A stretch of 64,000 nt of DNA from Paenalcaligenes hominis_A (lineage in GTDB: Bacteria > Pseudomonadota > Gammaproteobacteria > Burkholderiales > Burkholderiaceae_B). Shown here one piece after another: positions 44,306 to 53,114 of this stretch (positions within the stretch are counted from its first letter, which is position 1; the number at the start of each line of letters is the position of its first letter). The translations under genes and the position numbers were made by a program. The stretch lies in the NCBI RefSeq assembly GCF_041359055.1, contig NZ_JBGJKZ010000001.1, positions 248,001 through 312,000 of the forward strand, in the 5' to 3' direction. The notes under the pieces were generated by a model. That model made no database searches. It saw only the letters and a list, made by a program, of their open reading frames with translations, and had not been told where the DNA came from.

Positions 44306-45892
44306 TTACGATTTTTTAATGCGTTGTGCTGCTAAATAGCCCGACTGTCCTCCTAAGCCTGGACCAGGGTGCACGGAGGCCCCGATATGATGTAAACGGG
44401 CAATTGGAGTTTGGCCTGTGCGCGTTTTGGCTGAACCAGCAAATGGGCGCATGAAGAAAAATTGATCAGGTGAACAAACGCCAGAATAGGGGTCACCTCC
44501 CACTAGATTAATATTTGCTTGTTCTAAATCGGCGGGGCTGTAGGCTTTTTCCCCCACGATTAACTGACTAAAGTTAGGCATAACGGTTTCTAAACGCTGT
44601 TTGACCCGCTCTACCATGGCTTGTTTAACGGCTTCATTCCAACGGCCATCGGTAGGTATGGGAATTTCACCGGCGCTATCAGCCCGCAAATGAGTCGGTA
44701 GCTCTTGCATTTGTACCCAGAGGATCCAACTGCCATCTGGGGCACGTGTAGGGTCTACGACCACAGGCTGCCCTACGGCTAAGGTAGGCTTAGCTGGTAA
44801 CCAACCGTTATTGGCTTCGACTACGGATGCACAGACTTGCTCCATGCTTTCCGTTACGTGCACCAAGGGCACATGGATGAGCTCTTGGTGTAACCATGTT
44901 GGTTTGGCATTAAGGGCAAAATGAATTTGCATACCACCTCGGCCATAACGATACGCTTTGGCCTGATCTTGATAGGCAGTATCAATGTTGGGTAATAACT
45001 GCTCGTACAATTGGTTTGGGGTGACGTTAGCGACCACTGCGCGTTGAGCATAGTAGTATTCATCACCTACACGTACCCCCTTAGCTGTGTTGCCCTCAAC
45101 CAAGATCTGATCCACGTGTTTGTTGGTAATAACTTGACCACCCGCTTGCTCGATAATTGATATAAAAGCCTTAACCAGTTCGTAGCCTCCGCCTTGGACT
45201 ACTGGCATACCCCCTGCTGTAACGGCACAAAAGGTGAGCTTACCGATTAGGGCGGAACTGGCTTCGTCAGGGCCTAGGCCGCTATGCAATACCCAGGGGG
45301 CAATCAGGGCCCGTGTTAGGTCGTGACTCAATTCGCGTTCGGACCAACGTCTGAAATTTTCTAAGGCGTGACTGGCAAAGGCCATCATGCCGTCTACACC
45401 ACGTTGACGCCACGAATTAAGCAGTAATTTTGTGGTCTTCCAGCTATAGGGGGCACCGCCCATTAAACCAAAGACCAAGGCGGCATCAGCCCCAAACAGT
45501 TGTGTGGCAGCAGCACCGATGGCATCGCCGTCTTTAGGTGCCACTTGGTTTAAGCGTTGTATCGTGTCGCTCATGTCTTGGCGTAATGCCAAGCCTGTGC
45601 CATGCGGAATAGCTAAACCGGTACTATAAGAACTATTTACAAACTGCACACCGGCCTTGGCGAGTGGGTCTTTGAGCTCGGCATAGGCTGCACCCCCTAC
45701 AAAGAGGGGATACCAGCTTGAGAAAAGGTCGTGCGTGAAACCGGGGAAAAGGGTTTCAGTGCGTATGCACCCGCCTGCAATAGGGTTTCGTTCTAATACC
45801 GTCACGCTTAAACCGCGGTTGGCAAGCAAAGCGGCGCAACTTAATGAGTTAATGCCACTGCCTATAATAACTACATCGCTGCGATGCTGCAT
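44306..45892 (-). CDS. CrtI/phytoene-desaturase-like FAD oxidoreductase
   Basis: FAD/NAD(P)-dependent oxidoreductase of 528 residues with the N-terminal motif IIGSGINSLSCAALLANRG, the ERNPIAGGCIRTE stretch and the C-terminal FAD stretch GASVHPGPGLGGQSGY of the phytoene-desaturase-like group. No carotenoid gene is near. It is the last gene of the SDR/StyA-like/flavin-reductase block, 17 bases after the reductase, so it probably oxidises an indole- or aromatic-derived intermediate. The reaction is unknown. Confidence 0.8.
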   Translation of the reverse strand: MQHRSDVVIIGSGINSLSCAALLANRGLSVTVLERNPIAGGCIRTETLFPGFTHDLFSSWYPLFVGGAAYAELKDPLAKAGVQFVNSSYSTGLAIPHGTGLALRQDMSDTIQRLNQVAPKDGDAIGAAATQLFGADAALVFGLMGGAPYSWKTTKLLLNSWRQRGVDGMMAFASHALENFRRWSERELSHDLTRALIAPWVLHSGLGPDEASSALIGKLTFCAVTAGGMPVVQGGGYELVKAFISIIEQAGGQVITNKHVDQILVEGNTAKGVRVGDEYYYAQRAVVANVTPNQLYEQLLPNIDTAYQDQAKAYRYGRGGMQIHFALNAKPTWLHQELIHVPLVHVTESMEQVCASVVEANNGWLPAKPTLAVGQPVVVDPTRAPDGSWILWVQMQELPTHLRADSAGEIPIPTDGRWNEAVKQAMVERVKQRLETVMPNFSQLIVGEKAYSPADLEQANINLVGGDPYSGVCSPDQFFFMRPFAGSAKTRTGQTPIARLHHIGASVHPGPGLGGQSGYLAAQRIKKS

Positions 45893-45909
45893 GATGTCTC
45901 CTGAGAGAA

Positions 45910-46431
45910 TTAGTCGCCCAGTCGTGTAAATTTACCGCGATGGAACACAGCTGGCTCATGCTCAGTGATGGTGCTGTGGCGCACCACACGCCCAATAAAT
46001 AATGTGTGGTCACCACCTTCGTGCTGTTTATAGTTTTCACATACAAAGGTAGCCACACAATCATCAAGTAACGGCACACCTTCTTCGCCATCGACGTGAG
46101 AAACCAAGGCAAACTTATCCTCTATTTGGGAGTTCGCAAAGCCTAAGGCGGCCTCTATCTGTTGTTGGCTGATCACATTAATCGCAAAATAATTACACTG
46201 CTCAAAAATAGCGAGACTGGGCGAATGATTGACTAGGCTCCACATAATAAGAGGAGGCTCTAGTGATAACGATGAGAATGAGTTGATGGTCAAGCCCACA
46301 GGCCGTCCTTCTGGTGTGCGTGTTGTGACAATTGCCACACCTGTGGGGAAATGGCCTAAGGCGTGTCTAAATGCTCGACTATCGAACAAATTCAGCGCAT
46401 TTTCGGTTTCCGTTGTGGCCTGTGTAGACAT
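45910..46431 (-). CDS. Flavin reductase of the StyA-like monooxygenase
   Basis: HpaC/StyB-type NAD(P)H:flavin reductase of 173 residues. The conserved split-barrel stretches are FPTGVAIVTTRTPEGRPVG, INSFSSLSLEPPLIMWSL and YFAINVIS, with GGDHTLFIGRV near the C-terminus. It lies 24 bases after the StyA-like gene and would hand reduced FAD to it. Such pairs form the two-component styrene and indole monooxygenases. AGGAG lies eight bases before the ATG. Confidence 0.9.
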   Translation of the reverse strand: MSTQATTETENALNLFDSRAFRHALGHFPTGVAIVTTRTPEGRPVGLTINSFSSLSLEPPLIMWSLVNHSPSLAIFEQCNYFAINVISQQQIEAALGFANSQIEDKFALVSHVDGEEGVPLLDDCVATFVCENYKQHEGGDHTLFIGRVVRHSTITEHEPAVFHRGKFTRLGD

Positions 46432-46455
46432 GAAAAAACTCCTAGGTATTACAAA

Positions 46456-47700
46456 TTAAGCTGTGACGGGCAGATCTGCAGTGGTCTGAATCAGCTTTTC
46501 AGCCTCTGCTAGGTTGTCCCATGCAGGATAAAGCACAGGTGGGTTATCAAATGCATTCGCAAGGAAATGAGCCAGTTTAGGCTGTTGGTGCGCCCCTGAT
46601 AATAAAGCAAAGGCTTGGGGAGTAGGCGGCAACAGCATAGAGTTAGTCCATGAGACGACGCGATGGGCATAATTCCAATACGTTTCAAATGTGGCTTCCA
46701 TCCACTCGCGATCAAAGCTAAGCGTACCTCGTGCGAGGATTTGATCTAAATACACTTGAGCGCATTTGGCCGCGTTGTTAGAACCCTGACCGGTAATAGG
46801 ATCGTTGACTACCACAGCGTCCCCCATGCCTAAGACCAGATTGCCTGAGGGCAAGGTAAGTACGGGTTTACGTACTGTAGGAGGGAAACTGCCCGCTAAA
46901 TAGCCTTGTGCATCGGTGAGCTCGCAGTTGCGGGCGCGGTCGGCCTCCCAAGGTAAGAACTCGTCAAGAAAACGAAGACTACGGTCAAAGTGATCTTGGG
47001 GGCTTTGAGCGTCTTTGAAGCGATCTAGTGGTCCATTCGGAACGCCTTCAAACACCATGATATCGCATGGGCCCGATAAGGTTAATGAGGGGAAGACAAA
47101 ATACTCGCCTACGCCAGGTATAAAGTTAAAGGAAACGCGTGAGTAATCGGGAGTGGGTTCTAGGCCATGAACATAGGTCAAAGCCAGCGCACGCTGTGGC
47201 TTATCGAAAGGAGAGCGAGAGGCATCGCGCTCAAATAAGCGCACCACTTCGCCTTTACCTGCAGCAAGAATAGTGAGTTCATGTTCACTGCTAATGCGTT
47301 CGAGTTCGGCCACGCCCACATCCTCAAATACAACGCGACCGCCGCGTTCGGCAAACTCCTCGATCCACACTGGCATTTTAATACGTTGATCCGTGGCTTG
47401 GGCTACGCGGTCTAGACGTCCGCTCCAGTCTATGGCTTTGGTGTCGGGTTGCTCGGGATGAGGCAAAGCAAAACCAATGCCTTCTACTGGTGGACACTCG
47501 TCCTCCCAAAAATTAATGTCCAAACGGCGCTCTACATCTAGTGCGTTGGCAAACATACACTGACTGGACATTACGCGCCCAGCACGAATTTGCTCAGGAG
47601 TGCGATTGGTATAAAGAGTCACTTCATACCCTTGGGCTAATAGGCCAAAGGCAACTGGCATGCCGGCTTGGCCCCCACCAATAATTGCAATAGTACGCAT
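46456..47700 (-). CDS. StyA-like (styrene/indole) monooxygenase, oxygenase component
   Basis: Group E flavoprotein monooxygenase of 414 residues that epoxidises the vinyl or indole C2-C3 double bond using FADH2 supplied by a separate reductase. Visible: IIGGGQAGMPVAFGLLAQGYEVTLYT (FAD motif), a ILAAGKGEVVRLFERD stretch with SPFDKPQRAL as in StyA, NFIPGVGEYFVFPSLT, and GMGDAVVVNDPITGQGSNNAAKCA (second FAD motif). In the Acinetobacter iif cluster a homologous oxygenase is encoded with an SDR and a flavin reductase; the same order (SDR, oxygenase, reductase) is found here. No styrene-oxide isomerase or phenylacetaldehyde dehydrogenase is present, which favours indole over styrene. Confidence 0.87.
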   Translation of the reverse strand: MRTIAIIGGGQAGMPVAFGLLAQGYEVTLYTNRTPEQIRAGRVMSSQCMFANALDVERRLDINFWEDECPPVEGIGFALPHPEQPDTKAIDWSGRLDRVAQATDQRIKMPVWIEEFAERGGRVVFEDVGVAELERISSEHELTILAAGKGEVVRLFERDASRSPFDKPQRALALTYVHGLEPTPDYSRVSFNFIPGVGEYFVFPSLTLSGPCDIMVFEGVPNGPLDRFKDAQSPQDHFDRSLRFLDEFLPWEADRARNCELTDAQGYLAGSFPPTVRKPVLTLPSGNLVLGMGDAVVVNDPITGQGSNNAAKCAQVYLDQILARGTLSFDREWMEATFETYWNYAHRVVSWTNSMLLPPTPQAFALLSGAHQQPKLAHFLANAFDNPPVLYPAWDNLAEAEKLIQTTADLPVTA

Positions 47701-47730
47701 AGTCGGTCTCCTTAGGTGATAAAAGTGTGT

Positions 47731-48519
47731 TTATTCGGCTAGTTGGGGAATGGCTGGAATGGCTTGTTCGGGGCCCATGGCGGAATAGCCGCCGTCAACG
47801 GCATAGTCGGCACCTGTGACAAAGCTGGCCGCATCAGACAGTAAGAAAGCAACGACTTCACCGACTTCAGAGGGGTTGCCTACCCGTTTTAAAAGGTGAA
47901 ACGGAGCAGCGACCTGATCGGTTTTAGCGCGATTGCCCCCAGTCAGCTCGTCCATGACTTTGGACCAGGTCCAACCAGGGGATACGGAATTAACACGAAT
48001 ATGGTCTGCAGCCCAATCCATGGCTAAGCTACGTGTAATTTGCACTAAGGCTGCTTTGGAGGCGGGGTAAAGCCAGCGTCCAGTTTGGGCTACTGCAGAA
48101 GAAATAGATGTGAAGTTGACAATGGCACCGCCTTTTTGTTGTTGTAAATAAGGATGTACTGCTTTACTCATCTGCACGGTACTCACCACATTTACATTCA
48201 ACGCTGTTAACCAGTCTTCGCGATGGGAAGCCATGCCTTCATCCACATACGAACAGGCCAAGTTCACTAAACCATCAATACGCCCAAAATGAGCATGGAC
48301 AGCTGCAGTGGCTGCTGTGATGGCGGCATCATCGGTGATATCCACTTCCCAAAAGCGCGCGTGTTCTGCTTGTGTTCCAACCGCAGCTTGGCCGCCGACC
48401 ACATCAATATCAAAAACTGCAACGCGCGCGCCATAGCTGCGTAATACTGCAACCACCCCTGCACCAATATGAGTGGCTCCCCCTGTCACAATGATGACGT
48501 TGTTTTCTAAACCTTTCAT
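47731..48519 (-). CDS. SDR dehydrogenase of the StyA-like block
   Basis: Classical SDR of 262 residues. The ATG at 48519 follows GGAG by six bases and gives the standard N-terminus (LENNVIIVTGGATHIGAG); the frame is open from 48594. Catalytic residues are in FTSISSAV and YPASKAALVQ, and the C-terminus has GADYAVDGGYSAMG. First gene of block 3 with the StyA-like oxygenase. By analogy with the indole iif system it could oxidise an indole dihydrodiol to 3-hydroxyindolin-2-one. Substrate is inference. Confidence 0.83.
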   Translation of the reverse strand: MKGLENNVIIVTGGATHIGAGVVAVLRSYGARVAVFDIDVVGGQAAVGTQAEHARFWEVDITDDAAITAATAAVHAHFGRIDGLVNLACSYVDEGMASHREDWLTALNVNVVSTVQMSKAVHPYLQQQKGGAIVNFTSISSAVAQTGRWLYPASKAALVQITRSLAMDWAADHIRVNSVSPGWTWSKVMDELTGGNRAKTDQVAAPFHLLKRVGNPSEVGEVVAFLLSDAASFVTGADYAVDGGYSAMGPEQAIPAIPQLAE

Positions 48520-48836
48520 AGATAGCTCCATAGACGATGACGTCTGTTTCATTACCGCGTTGGGCCTTGGTTGACTAGGCTCAAATAGAGTCAATACGCG
48601 GTGTGAAGCAGATGGCGATCAATAGGCAGAGTCTAGGTGGCAACTAAGTGGGTATTACGCTACTGTGCCTGAGTCTCCACCCATTGATTTATTGTTTAGT
48701 TGTCAATGATTTGAATAGTAGAGGGGCGTCAGAGCTGCAGCTATCCAGCTTTAGCTAGAGGTATCCATTTAGCGCAAGGAATTGATATTTATAGGGAAAA
48801 CACTCATCTAAGAAGAGCCGAGATGGCAATGAGCGT
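48520..48836 (-). promoter_or_regulatory. Leader and promoter region of the SDR-StyA-like block
   Basis: About 320 bp upstream of block 3. On the minus strand TTGACA at 48706-48701 is a good -35 element but the expected -10 (TGGGTG) is poor, which suggests an activator-dependent promoter. The -35 lies within an inverted repeat CATTGA-N15-TCAATG at 48682-48708. No coding sequence is seen. Confidence 0.4.
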
Positions 48837-48880
48837 AAAAAAAAGCAGGCGTTTTGAAAGGAGGTTAACAAAACGCCTGC
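48837..48880 (-). terminator. Terminator after the TRAP genes of block 2
   Basis: GCAGGCGTTTTG and CAAAACGCCTGC form a perfect 12-bp stem with a 12-base loop; on the minus strand a run of eight T follows. It ends block 2, 22 bases after the DctP stop, so block 3 needs its own promoter. Confidence 0.9.
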
Positions 48881-48901
48881 AGAGCCATAAACGTAATGAA
48901 G

Positions 48902-49933
48902 TTAAGGCTGACTTAGTTCTTTAATTTGAGCTCTATAGTAATCAAGAGCAGCTTGACCATCGATGTTTTTCTTTTCCGCTGCTTTAATCCAGTCTTGTTC
49001 AATAAAGACGAGGTCGGCTTTGAGTTTTTCGAGCTCAGCGCCTTCTACGTGATAGGTTTTTAGGCCAGCGTCGGTTAGGCTAGTGATGGCTTTTTGTTCG
49101 CCTTCGTTCCATTTTTCACCAAACATGCGTGCAATGTGCTCGCCCGAGATCTTGCTGATAGCAGCGCGGTCGGCTTCGCTAATGGCATTCCATTTACGCT
49201 CATTCATGAATAAGAACTGGCTACTTTTACCAAAACCGCCGGGAACGGCCACTGCACTTTTAATGAGTTTATCCAATTTGAAGTTTTCAATTTGGTCATA
49301 TTGGAAGTACAGGCCGTCAATCACACCGCGAGAAAGCATTTCATAACTTTCAGAGGCTGGGGCGTTAACCGTCACAATACCCATGGCTTTGCCAATATTG
49401 TCAAACAGAGGACTAGGGGAGCGCAGTTTAAGACCATCGAGTTGATCTAAGCTGGTAATTTCCTCTTTGTTGGTAAAGATTACCGTAGCAGGACTAGTCC
49501 AAACCCCCATTAGTTTCACACCACGGTGCTCGTCGGCATCCATCATGAATTTTTCGTAGGTGCGCCAGTACGCCACAGAGTTTATCCCCCCGTCTTCTGT
49601 GGTAAAGGGCAGCTCTGCAAACTCAATCAATGGAAAACGGCTCGCGGTATAGCTGTGTACTGACATACCCATGTCGGCAACCCCATTTCGAACCAAATCA
49701 AGGTGAGCTTGAGGTTTACCTAAAGGGTTAATGAATTCGACTTTGACACGGCCCTCGGTCACGTCGTTAACTTGGGCCGCCCAAGGTTCTAGCATTTCTT
49801 TCACAATGTAGTGCGCAGGGGGCAGCCAATTCGAAAAACGAATGGTTTGCGTTTCCGCTTGAGCGCTGCCAAAGGGAAGCACCGCGGCCAGACTCAGACC
49901 TAAACAGGCACTTAAACGCTTTACAATTTTCAT
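48902..49933 (-). CDS. TRAP transporter solute-binding protein (DctP) of block 2
   Basis: Periplasmic binding protein of 343 residues with a signal peptide (MKIVKRLSACLG to GSAQA, cleavage near residue 26) and a mature start TQTIRFSNWLPPAHY. The conserved Arg for a carboxylate is in LDGLKLRSPSPLFDNIG. It follows DctM by 79 bases. It differs clearly from the uronate-locus DctP and probably binds the aromatic or indolic acid degraded by the flanking genes. The ligand is inferred from context. Confidence 0.87.
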   Translation of the reverse strand: MKIVKRLSACLGLSLAAVLPFGSAQAETQTIRFSNWLPPAHYIVKEMLEPWAAQVNDVTEGRVKVEFINPLGKPQAHLDLVRNGVADMGMSVHSYTASRFPLIEFAELPFTTEDGGINSVAYWRTYEKFMMDADEHRGVKLMGVWTSPATVIFTNKEEITSLDQLDGLKLRSPSPLFDNIGKAMGIVTVNAPASESYEMLSRGVIDGLYFQYDQIENFKLDKLIKSAVAVPGGFGKSSQFLFMNERKWNAISEADRAAISKISGEHIARMFGEKWNEGEQKAITSLTDAGLKTYHVEGAELEKLKADLVFIEQDWIKAAEKKNIDGQAALDYYRAQIKELSQP

Positions 49934-50012
49934 AAAATGTCTCCAGGATGAAGTGGGTAATATTGTTTTTTATAGTTAGAACAAGCTAAAACAGAACAAG
50001 CGCAATGATGAG

Positions 50013-51302
50013 CTACATGCTGTTAGGTATAACCATGACAATCCATGGCACTAACACCAATACTGCTAGGCGGATGATGTCAGTCAGAACAAATGGGGTC
50101 ACACCATAAATAACCGTACGTAAAGGAATATCGGGCATGACGTTTTTAATCATGAAAATATTCAAGCCCAGAGGAGGCGTGATTAAGCTAATTTCTGCTG
50201 CGACCACCACAATAATGCCAAACCACACTAGGTCGAAGCCCATCGAGGCCACAATGGGATAAAAAATAGGTACGGTTAGCATTACCATAGACATGGTTTC
50301 TAAAAAGCACCCCAATACCAAGTAAATAAGGCAGATCATGAAAATCACCATCAGGGGTGACATATCAAGGGTGTTAATAAAATCCAATAACTGATTAGGT
50401 AAGCCGGCTACGGTTAAAAAGTTGGTGAAGATAAGAGCGCCAATCACCAAAGCAAACATAACAGCCGTGGTTTGGGCGGCTTCGACCAACACAGTGAGAT
50501 ACACTTTAGGCTGCCAGCCGCGTCGTTTAAAAGTAATAAGAAAAGTACAAAATGCACCAATACCAGCTGCTTCGGTAGGGGTAAAAACGCCGCCGTAAAT
50601 ACCGCCCATAATCACGATAAATAGCACCGTGATAGCAAATACCCCTTTGGTAGCATGCAGACGTTGTGCCCATGAGCTTTTGGTGCCGGGTTGACCGAGC
50701 TTAGGATTAAGGGTGGTTAAGATAAGCACGGTGATTAAGTACATCACAATAGCCAAAAAACCTGGTAAAAAACCGGCGGCAAAGAGCTTGCCAATATCAG
50801 TCTCGGTCAAAATACCGTAAACCACCATAATGACGCTAGGTGGAATCAAAATGCCCAAGGTGCCCCCAGCCGCTATGCTGCCGGTAGCTAAGCGGTCGTC
50901 GTAGTTGTATTTGCGCATTGAAGGCATGGCAACGCGGCTCATGGCTGCGGTGGTAGCCATGCTAGAGCCTGACAGAGCACTAAAGGAACCACAGGCTAAA
51001 ATGGTTGCCATGGCTAAGCCGCCACGTAAATGCCCAATGAATGCGTTAGCGGCTGTATAGAGATCGCGTGACAATCCCGAAGCGTTGACTAGATTTCCCA
51101 TTAAAATAAACAAGGGCAGCACGGTAAAACTGTAACTCATGCCCGTGTCATAAGCAGTTTGAGCTGCCATCGTCAATGCAGCTTCAAGACCGGTGTAAAA
51201 ACTAAAACCAACAACGCCAATTAGCAGCATGCCCCAAGCAATAGGTAAACCCACAAAAAGACAGGCTAATAATGCGATTAAGCCAAGTAAAGAAACAAAC
51301 AT
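50013..51302 (-). CDS. TRAP transporter large permease (DctM) of block 2
   Basis: Twelve-helix permease of 429 residues with family stretches FTVLPLFILMGNLVN, ALSGSSMATTAAMSRVAMP, GGTLGILIPPSVIMVVYG and TEAAGIGAFC. Encoded between the small permease and the binding protein in the order Q-M-P, the reverse of the P-Q-M order in the uronate locus. Imports an organic acid with sodium. Confidence 0.92.
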   Translation of the reverse strand: MFVSLLGLIALLACLFVGLPIAWGMLLIGVVGFSFYTGLEAALTMAAQTAYDTGMSYSFTVLPLFILMGNLVNASGLSRDLYTAANAFIGHLRGGLAMATILACGSFSALSGSSMATTAAMSRVAMPSMRKYNYDDRLATGSIAAGGTLGILIPPSVIMVVYGILTETDIGKLFAAGFLPGFLAIVMYLITVLILTTLNPKLGQPGTKSSWAQRLHATKGVFAITVLFIVIMGGIYGGVFTPTEAAGIGAFCTFLITFKRRGWQPKVYLTVLVEAAQTTAVMFALVIGALIFTNFLTVAGLPNQLLDFINTLDMSPLMVIFMICLIYLVLGCFLETMSMVMLTVPIFYPIVASMGFDLVWFGIIVVVAAEISLITPPLGLNIFMIKNVMPDIPLRTVIYGVTPFVLTDIIRLAVLVLVPWIVMVIPNSM

Positions 51303-51322
51303 AATGCGTAAACCGTAACGGG

Positions 51323-51835
51323 TTAGGGGTGAGCCGAGGCGGGTAAAAACACGTGTACTAATGCTGCTAATGCCGAAATAGCGGTAAAAATAGCAATAGC
51401 GTAAGCAAAGGGGGCCAAGGGTAAATTTAAGGCGTTACTCATATCGCCATAGCTTGCGAGCTGAGCGCCATGCTGCCATAAAAAATAGCTGAGTACAGCC
51501 AAACAGACGGCTGAAACTAAGGAAAGCATTTTTTCCTGAAGGCGTTTAAGTGTGGGGCTAAGCGTACTGCCTAAGGCGGTAACGGCTAAATGCTGTTGAT
51601 GCCAAGTTACACGGGGCAGAGCAGCAAAAACTAAAATGCCCAATAGCAGTTCGTTACTTTCATAGGCACCGTGTACAGGCGCATGTAACAGGTAACGACC
51701 CACCACGTCCACTGTGGTGATAGCAGTCATTAATACAAGAATCGTGGCACAGAGTGCATCAAGCAAGGTCTCTACAAGGCGGACAAGACCACCTTGGGAG
51801 CGCTTTAACTGCATACCGATTAAGTCGTTGTCCAT
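51323..51835 (-). CDS. TRAP transporter small permease (DctQ) of block 2
   Basis: Four-helix membrane subunit of 170 residues. The ATG at 51835 follows GGAG by six bases; the open frame begins at 51895 inside a hairpin, which is an unlikely start. The family stretch TTVDVVGRYLLHAPVHGAYESNEL is seen near residues 40-60. It is 20 bases upstream of dctM. No substrate information. Confidence 0.83.
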   Translation of the reverse strand: MDNDLIGMQLKRSQGGLVRLVETLLDALCATILVLMTAITTVDVVGRYLLHAPVHGAYESNELLLGILVFAALPRVTWHQQHLAVTALGSTLSPTLKRLQEKMLSLVSAVCLAVLSYFLWQHGAQLASYGDMSNALNLPLAPFAYAIAIFTAISALAALVHVFLPASAHP

Positions 51836-51878
51836 GTGGTCTCCGTACGAGGACATCAGAAGTGTTTTTATGATGAAG

Positions 51879-51900
51879 AAGGCGTGTGAATACACGCCTT
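51879..51900. other. Intergenic hairpin upstream of dctQ
   Basis: AAGGCGTGT and ACACGCCTT pair perfectly around a four-base loop in the spacer between the SDR and dctQ. It lacks a T run on either strand, so it may tune transport-gene expression by processing or pausing. Confidence 0.4.
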
Positions 51901-51975
51901 GTCATTAAGATGTTTTGTTTTAAATAGTTTAAGACTTAATAAATTCAAGTGAATAGAAAAAAACCCTTAAATTGC

Positions 51976-52704
51976 TTAGATTTTTAATGTGCCAATGCTG
52001 GCACCACCGCATACATACAGGGTTTGACCGGTAACAAAGCTATTGTCTGGGTCAGCAAAAAAGTTGACTGCACGCCGGATATCATCGACTCGACCTAGGC
52101 GTTTCACAGGGATAGCTTGAGCAAGTTGTTGTTCCCGCTCACTACCAGCATCCACGACGTCATGAAACATGGGGGTTTGTATAGGACCAGGTGCGACCAC
52201 GTTTACAGTAATACCTTGGTCGGCTAACTCCAAAGCCCAGGTGCGTGCCATGCCAATCATGCCGGCCTTAGTGGCTGAGTAAGCGCTGCGGGTCTCTAGT
52301 CCCAATGCGCCGCGTGAGGACATAAACACCACGCGCCCAAATTGACGACTACGCATATGTGGTACAAACGCCTGCATCAGTTGGATGGCAGCGCCCAAGT
52401 GAATTTGCGTGAGTCCTTGGAGCTCGCTAAGACTGACGTCTTCGAGCAAATTAGGCCAAATTACCCCAGCATTATGAATAAAATGGGTTACGTGATGATT
52501 AGCAGCAATTGTGGTTGCGGCAGCAGCGGTAGCGGTCTCGTCTAATAAGTCCACCTGCATTTGCACCAAACGCTCGTGCTCCCAATCTAGGGTTTTACGG
52601 GCAAGAGAAATAACGGTGTAACCCGCGTCGATATAATGCCGACACAGATCAGCACCAATGCCCGTGCTGCCGCCAGTAATAACAACGGTATAGTCAGTTT
52701 GCAT
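51976..52704 (-). CDS. SDR dehydrogenase of block 2
   Basis: Classical SDR of 242 residues: NAD motif TGGSTGIGADLC, NAGVIWPN, catalytic Ser in MSSRGALG and YSATKAGMIGMA, C-terminal GQTLYVCGGASIG. It follows the OB-fold gene by two bases, so it belongs to the oxygenase/ligase/thiolase-fold operon. It could act on a ring-hydroxylated acid or on a 3-hydroxyacyl intermediate. Function beyond the family is not shown. Confidence 0.83.
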   Translation of the reverse strand: MQTDYTVVITGGSTGIGADLCRHYIDAGYTVISLARKTLDWEHERLVQMQVDLLDETATAAAATTIAANHHVTHFIHNAGVIWPNLLEDVSLSELQGLTQIHLGAAIQLMQAFVPHMRSRQFGRVVFMSSRGALGLETRSAYSATKAGMIGMARTWALELADQGITVNVVAPGPIQTPMFHDVVDAGSEREQQLAQAIPVKRLGRVDDIRRAVNFFADPDNSFVTGQTLYVCGGASIGTLKI

Positions 52705-52706
52705 AA

Positions 52707-53114
52707 TTATCCTTGTTGAATAGTAGGGGCATGCGCCACCAACACCCCGACATTGGCTGCATCCAGTTCTAAGCGCAGCTCAGTGGGGTCGCCGGTTTGC
52801 AAATTGTCTTTTAAATGGGCAATGACAACGGGGCCACACGCTAGCTGTACTGTGCCAATACGCCACGGCAAATGGTCTTGAAAATACGCTTCGTTGCTGT
52901 GGTGCAAGGTAGTAGAAGCCACAACCAGCCCTCGATTATCAACGACTTGCCATTGCAGCTCATCGTGTAAGCATTGACCACAAACATCGCGTGGTGGGTA
53001 TTGCACACTATGGCAGTCGGTGCAGACTTGCAAAGCAAAATGCCCGGCTTGCGCCGCTTGGGTTAGGCCCTCAGCTGCGGCACTGCGTGTTCGTGGAGGT
53101 AGTGCAGAGCTCAT
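52707..53114 (-). CDS. Zn-ribbon OB-fold (DUF35) protein, partner of the thiolase-fold enzyme
   Basis: A 135-residue protein with an N-terminal zinc ribbon (CTDC at 31-34 and CGQC at 45-48) followed by an OB fold (RIGTVQLACGPVVIAHL). DUF35 proteins form complexes with thiolase-fold enzymes; in steroid side-chain degradation the Ltp2 aldolase is active only with the DUF35 part of ChsH2. Here the ATG overlaps the stop of the thiolase-fold gene (ATGA), strongly suggesting a complex. Confidence 0.85.
   Translation of the reverse strand: MSSALPPRTRSAAAEGLTQAAQAGHFALQVCTDCHSVQYPPRDVCGQCLHDELQWQVVDNRGLVVASTTLHHSNEAYFQDHLPWRIGTVQLACGPVVIAHLKDNLQTGDPTELRLELDAANVGVLVAHAPTIQQG

Noticed and set aside
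47731..48519. Styrene degradation operon
   Set aside because: A StyA-like oxygenase and reductase are present, but styrene-oxide isomerase, phenylacetaldehyde dehydrogenase and the StyS/StyR sensor pair are not.
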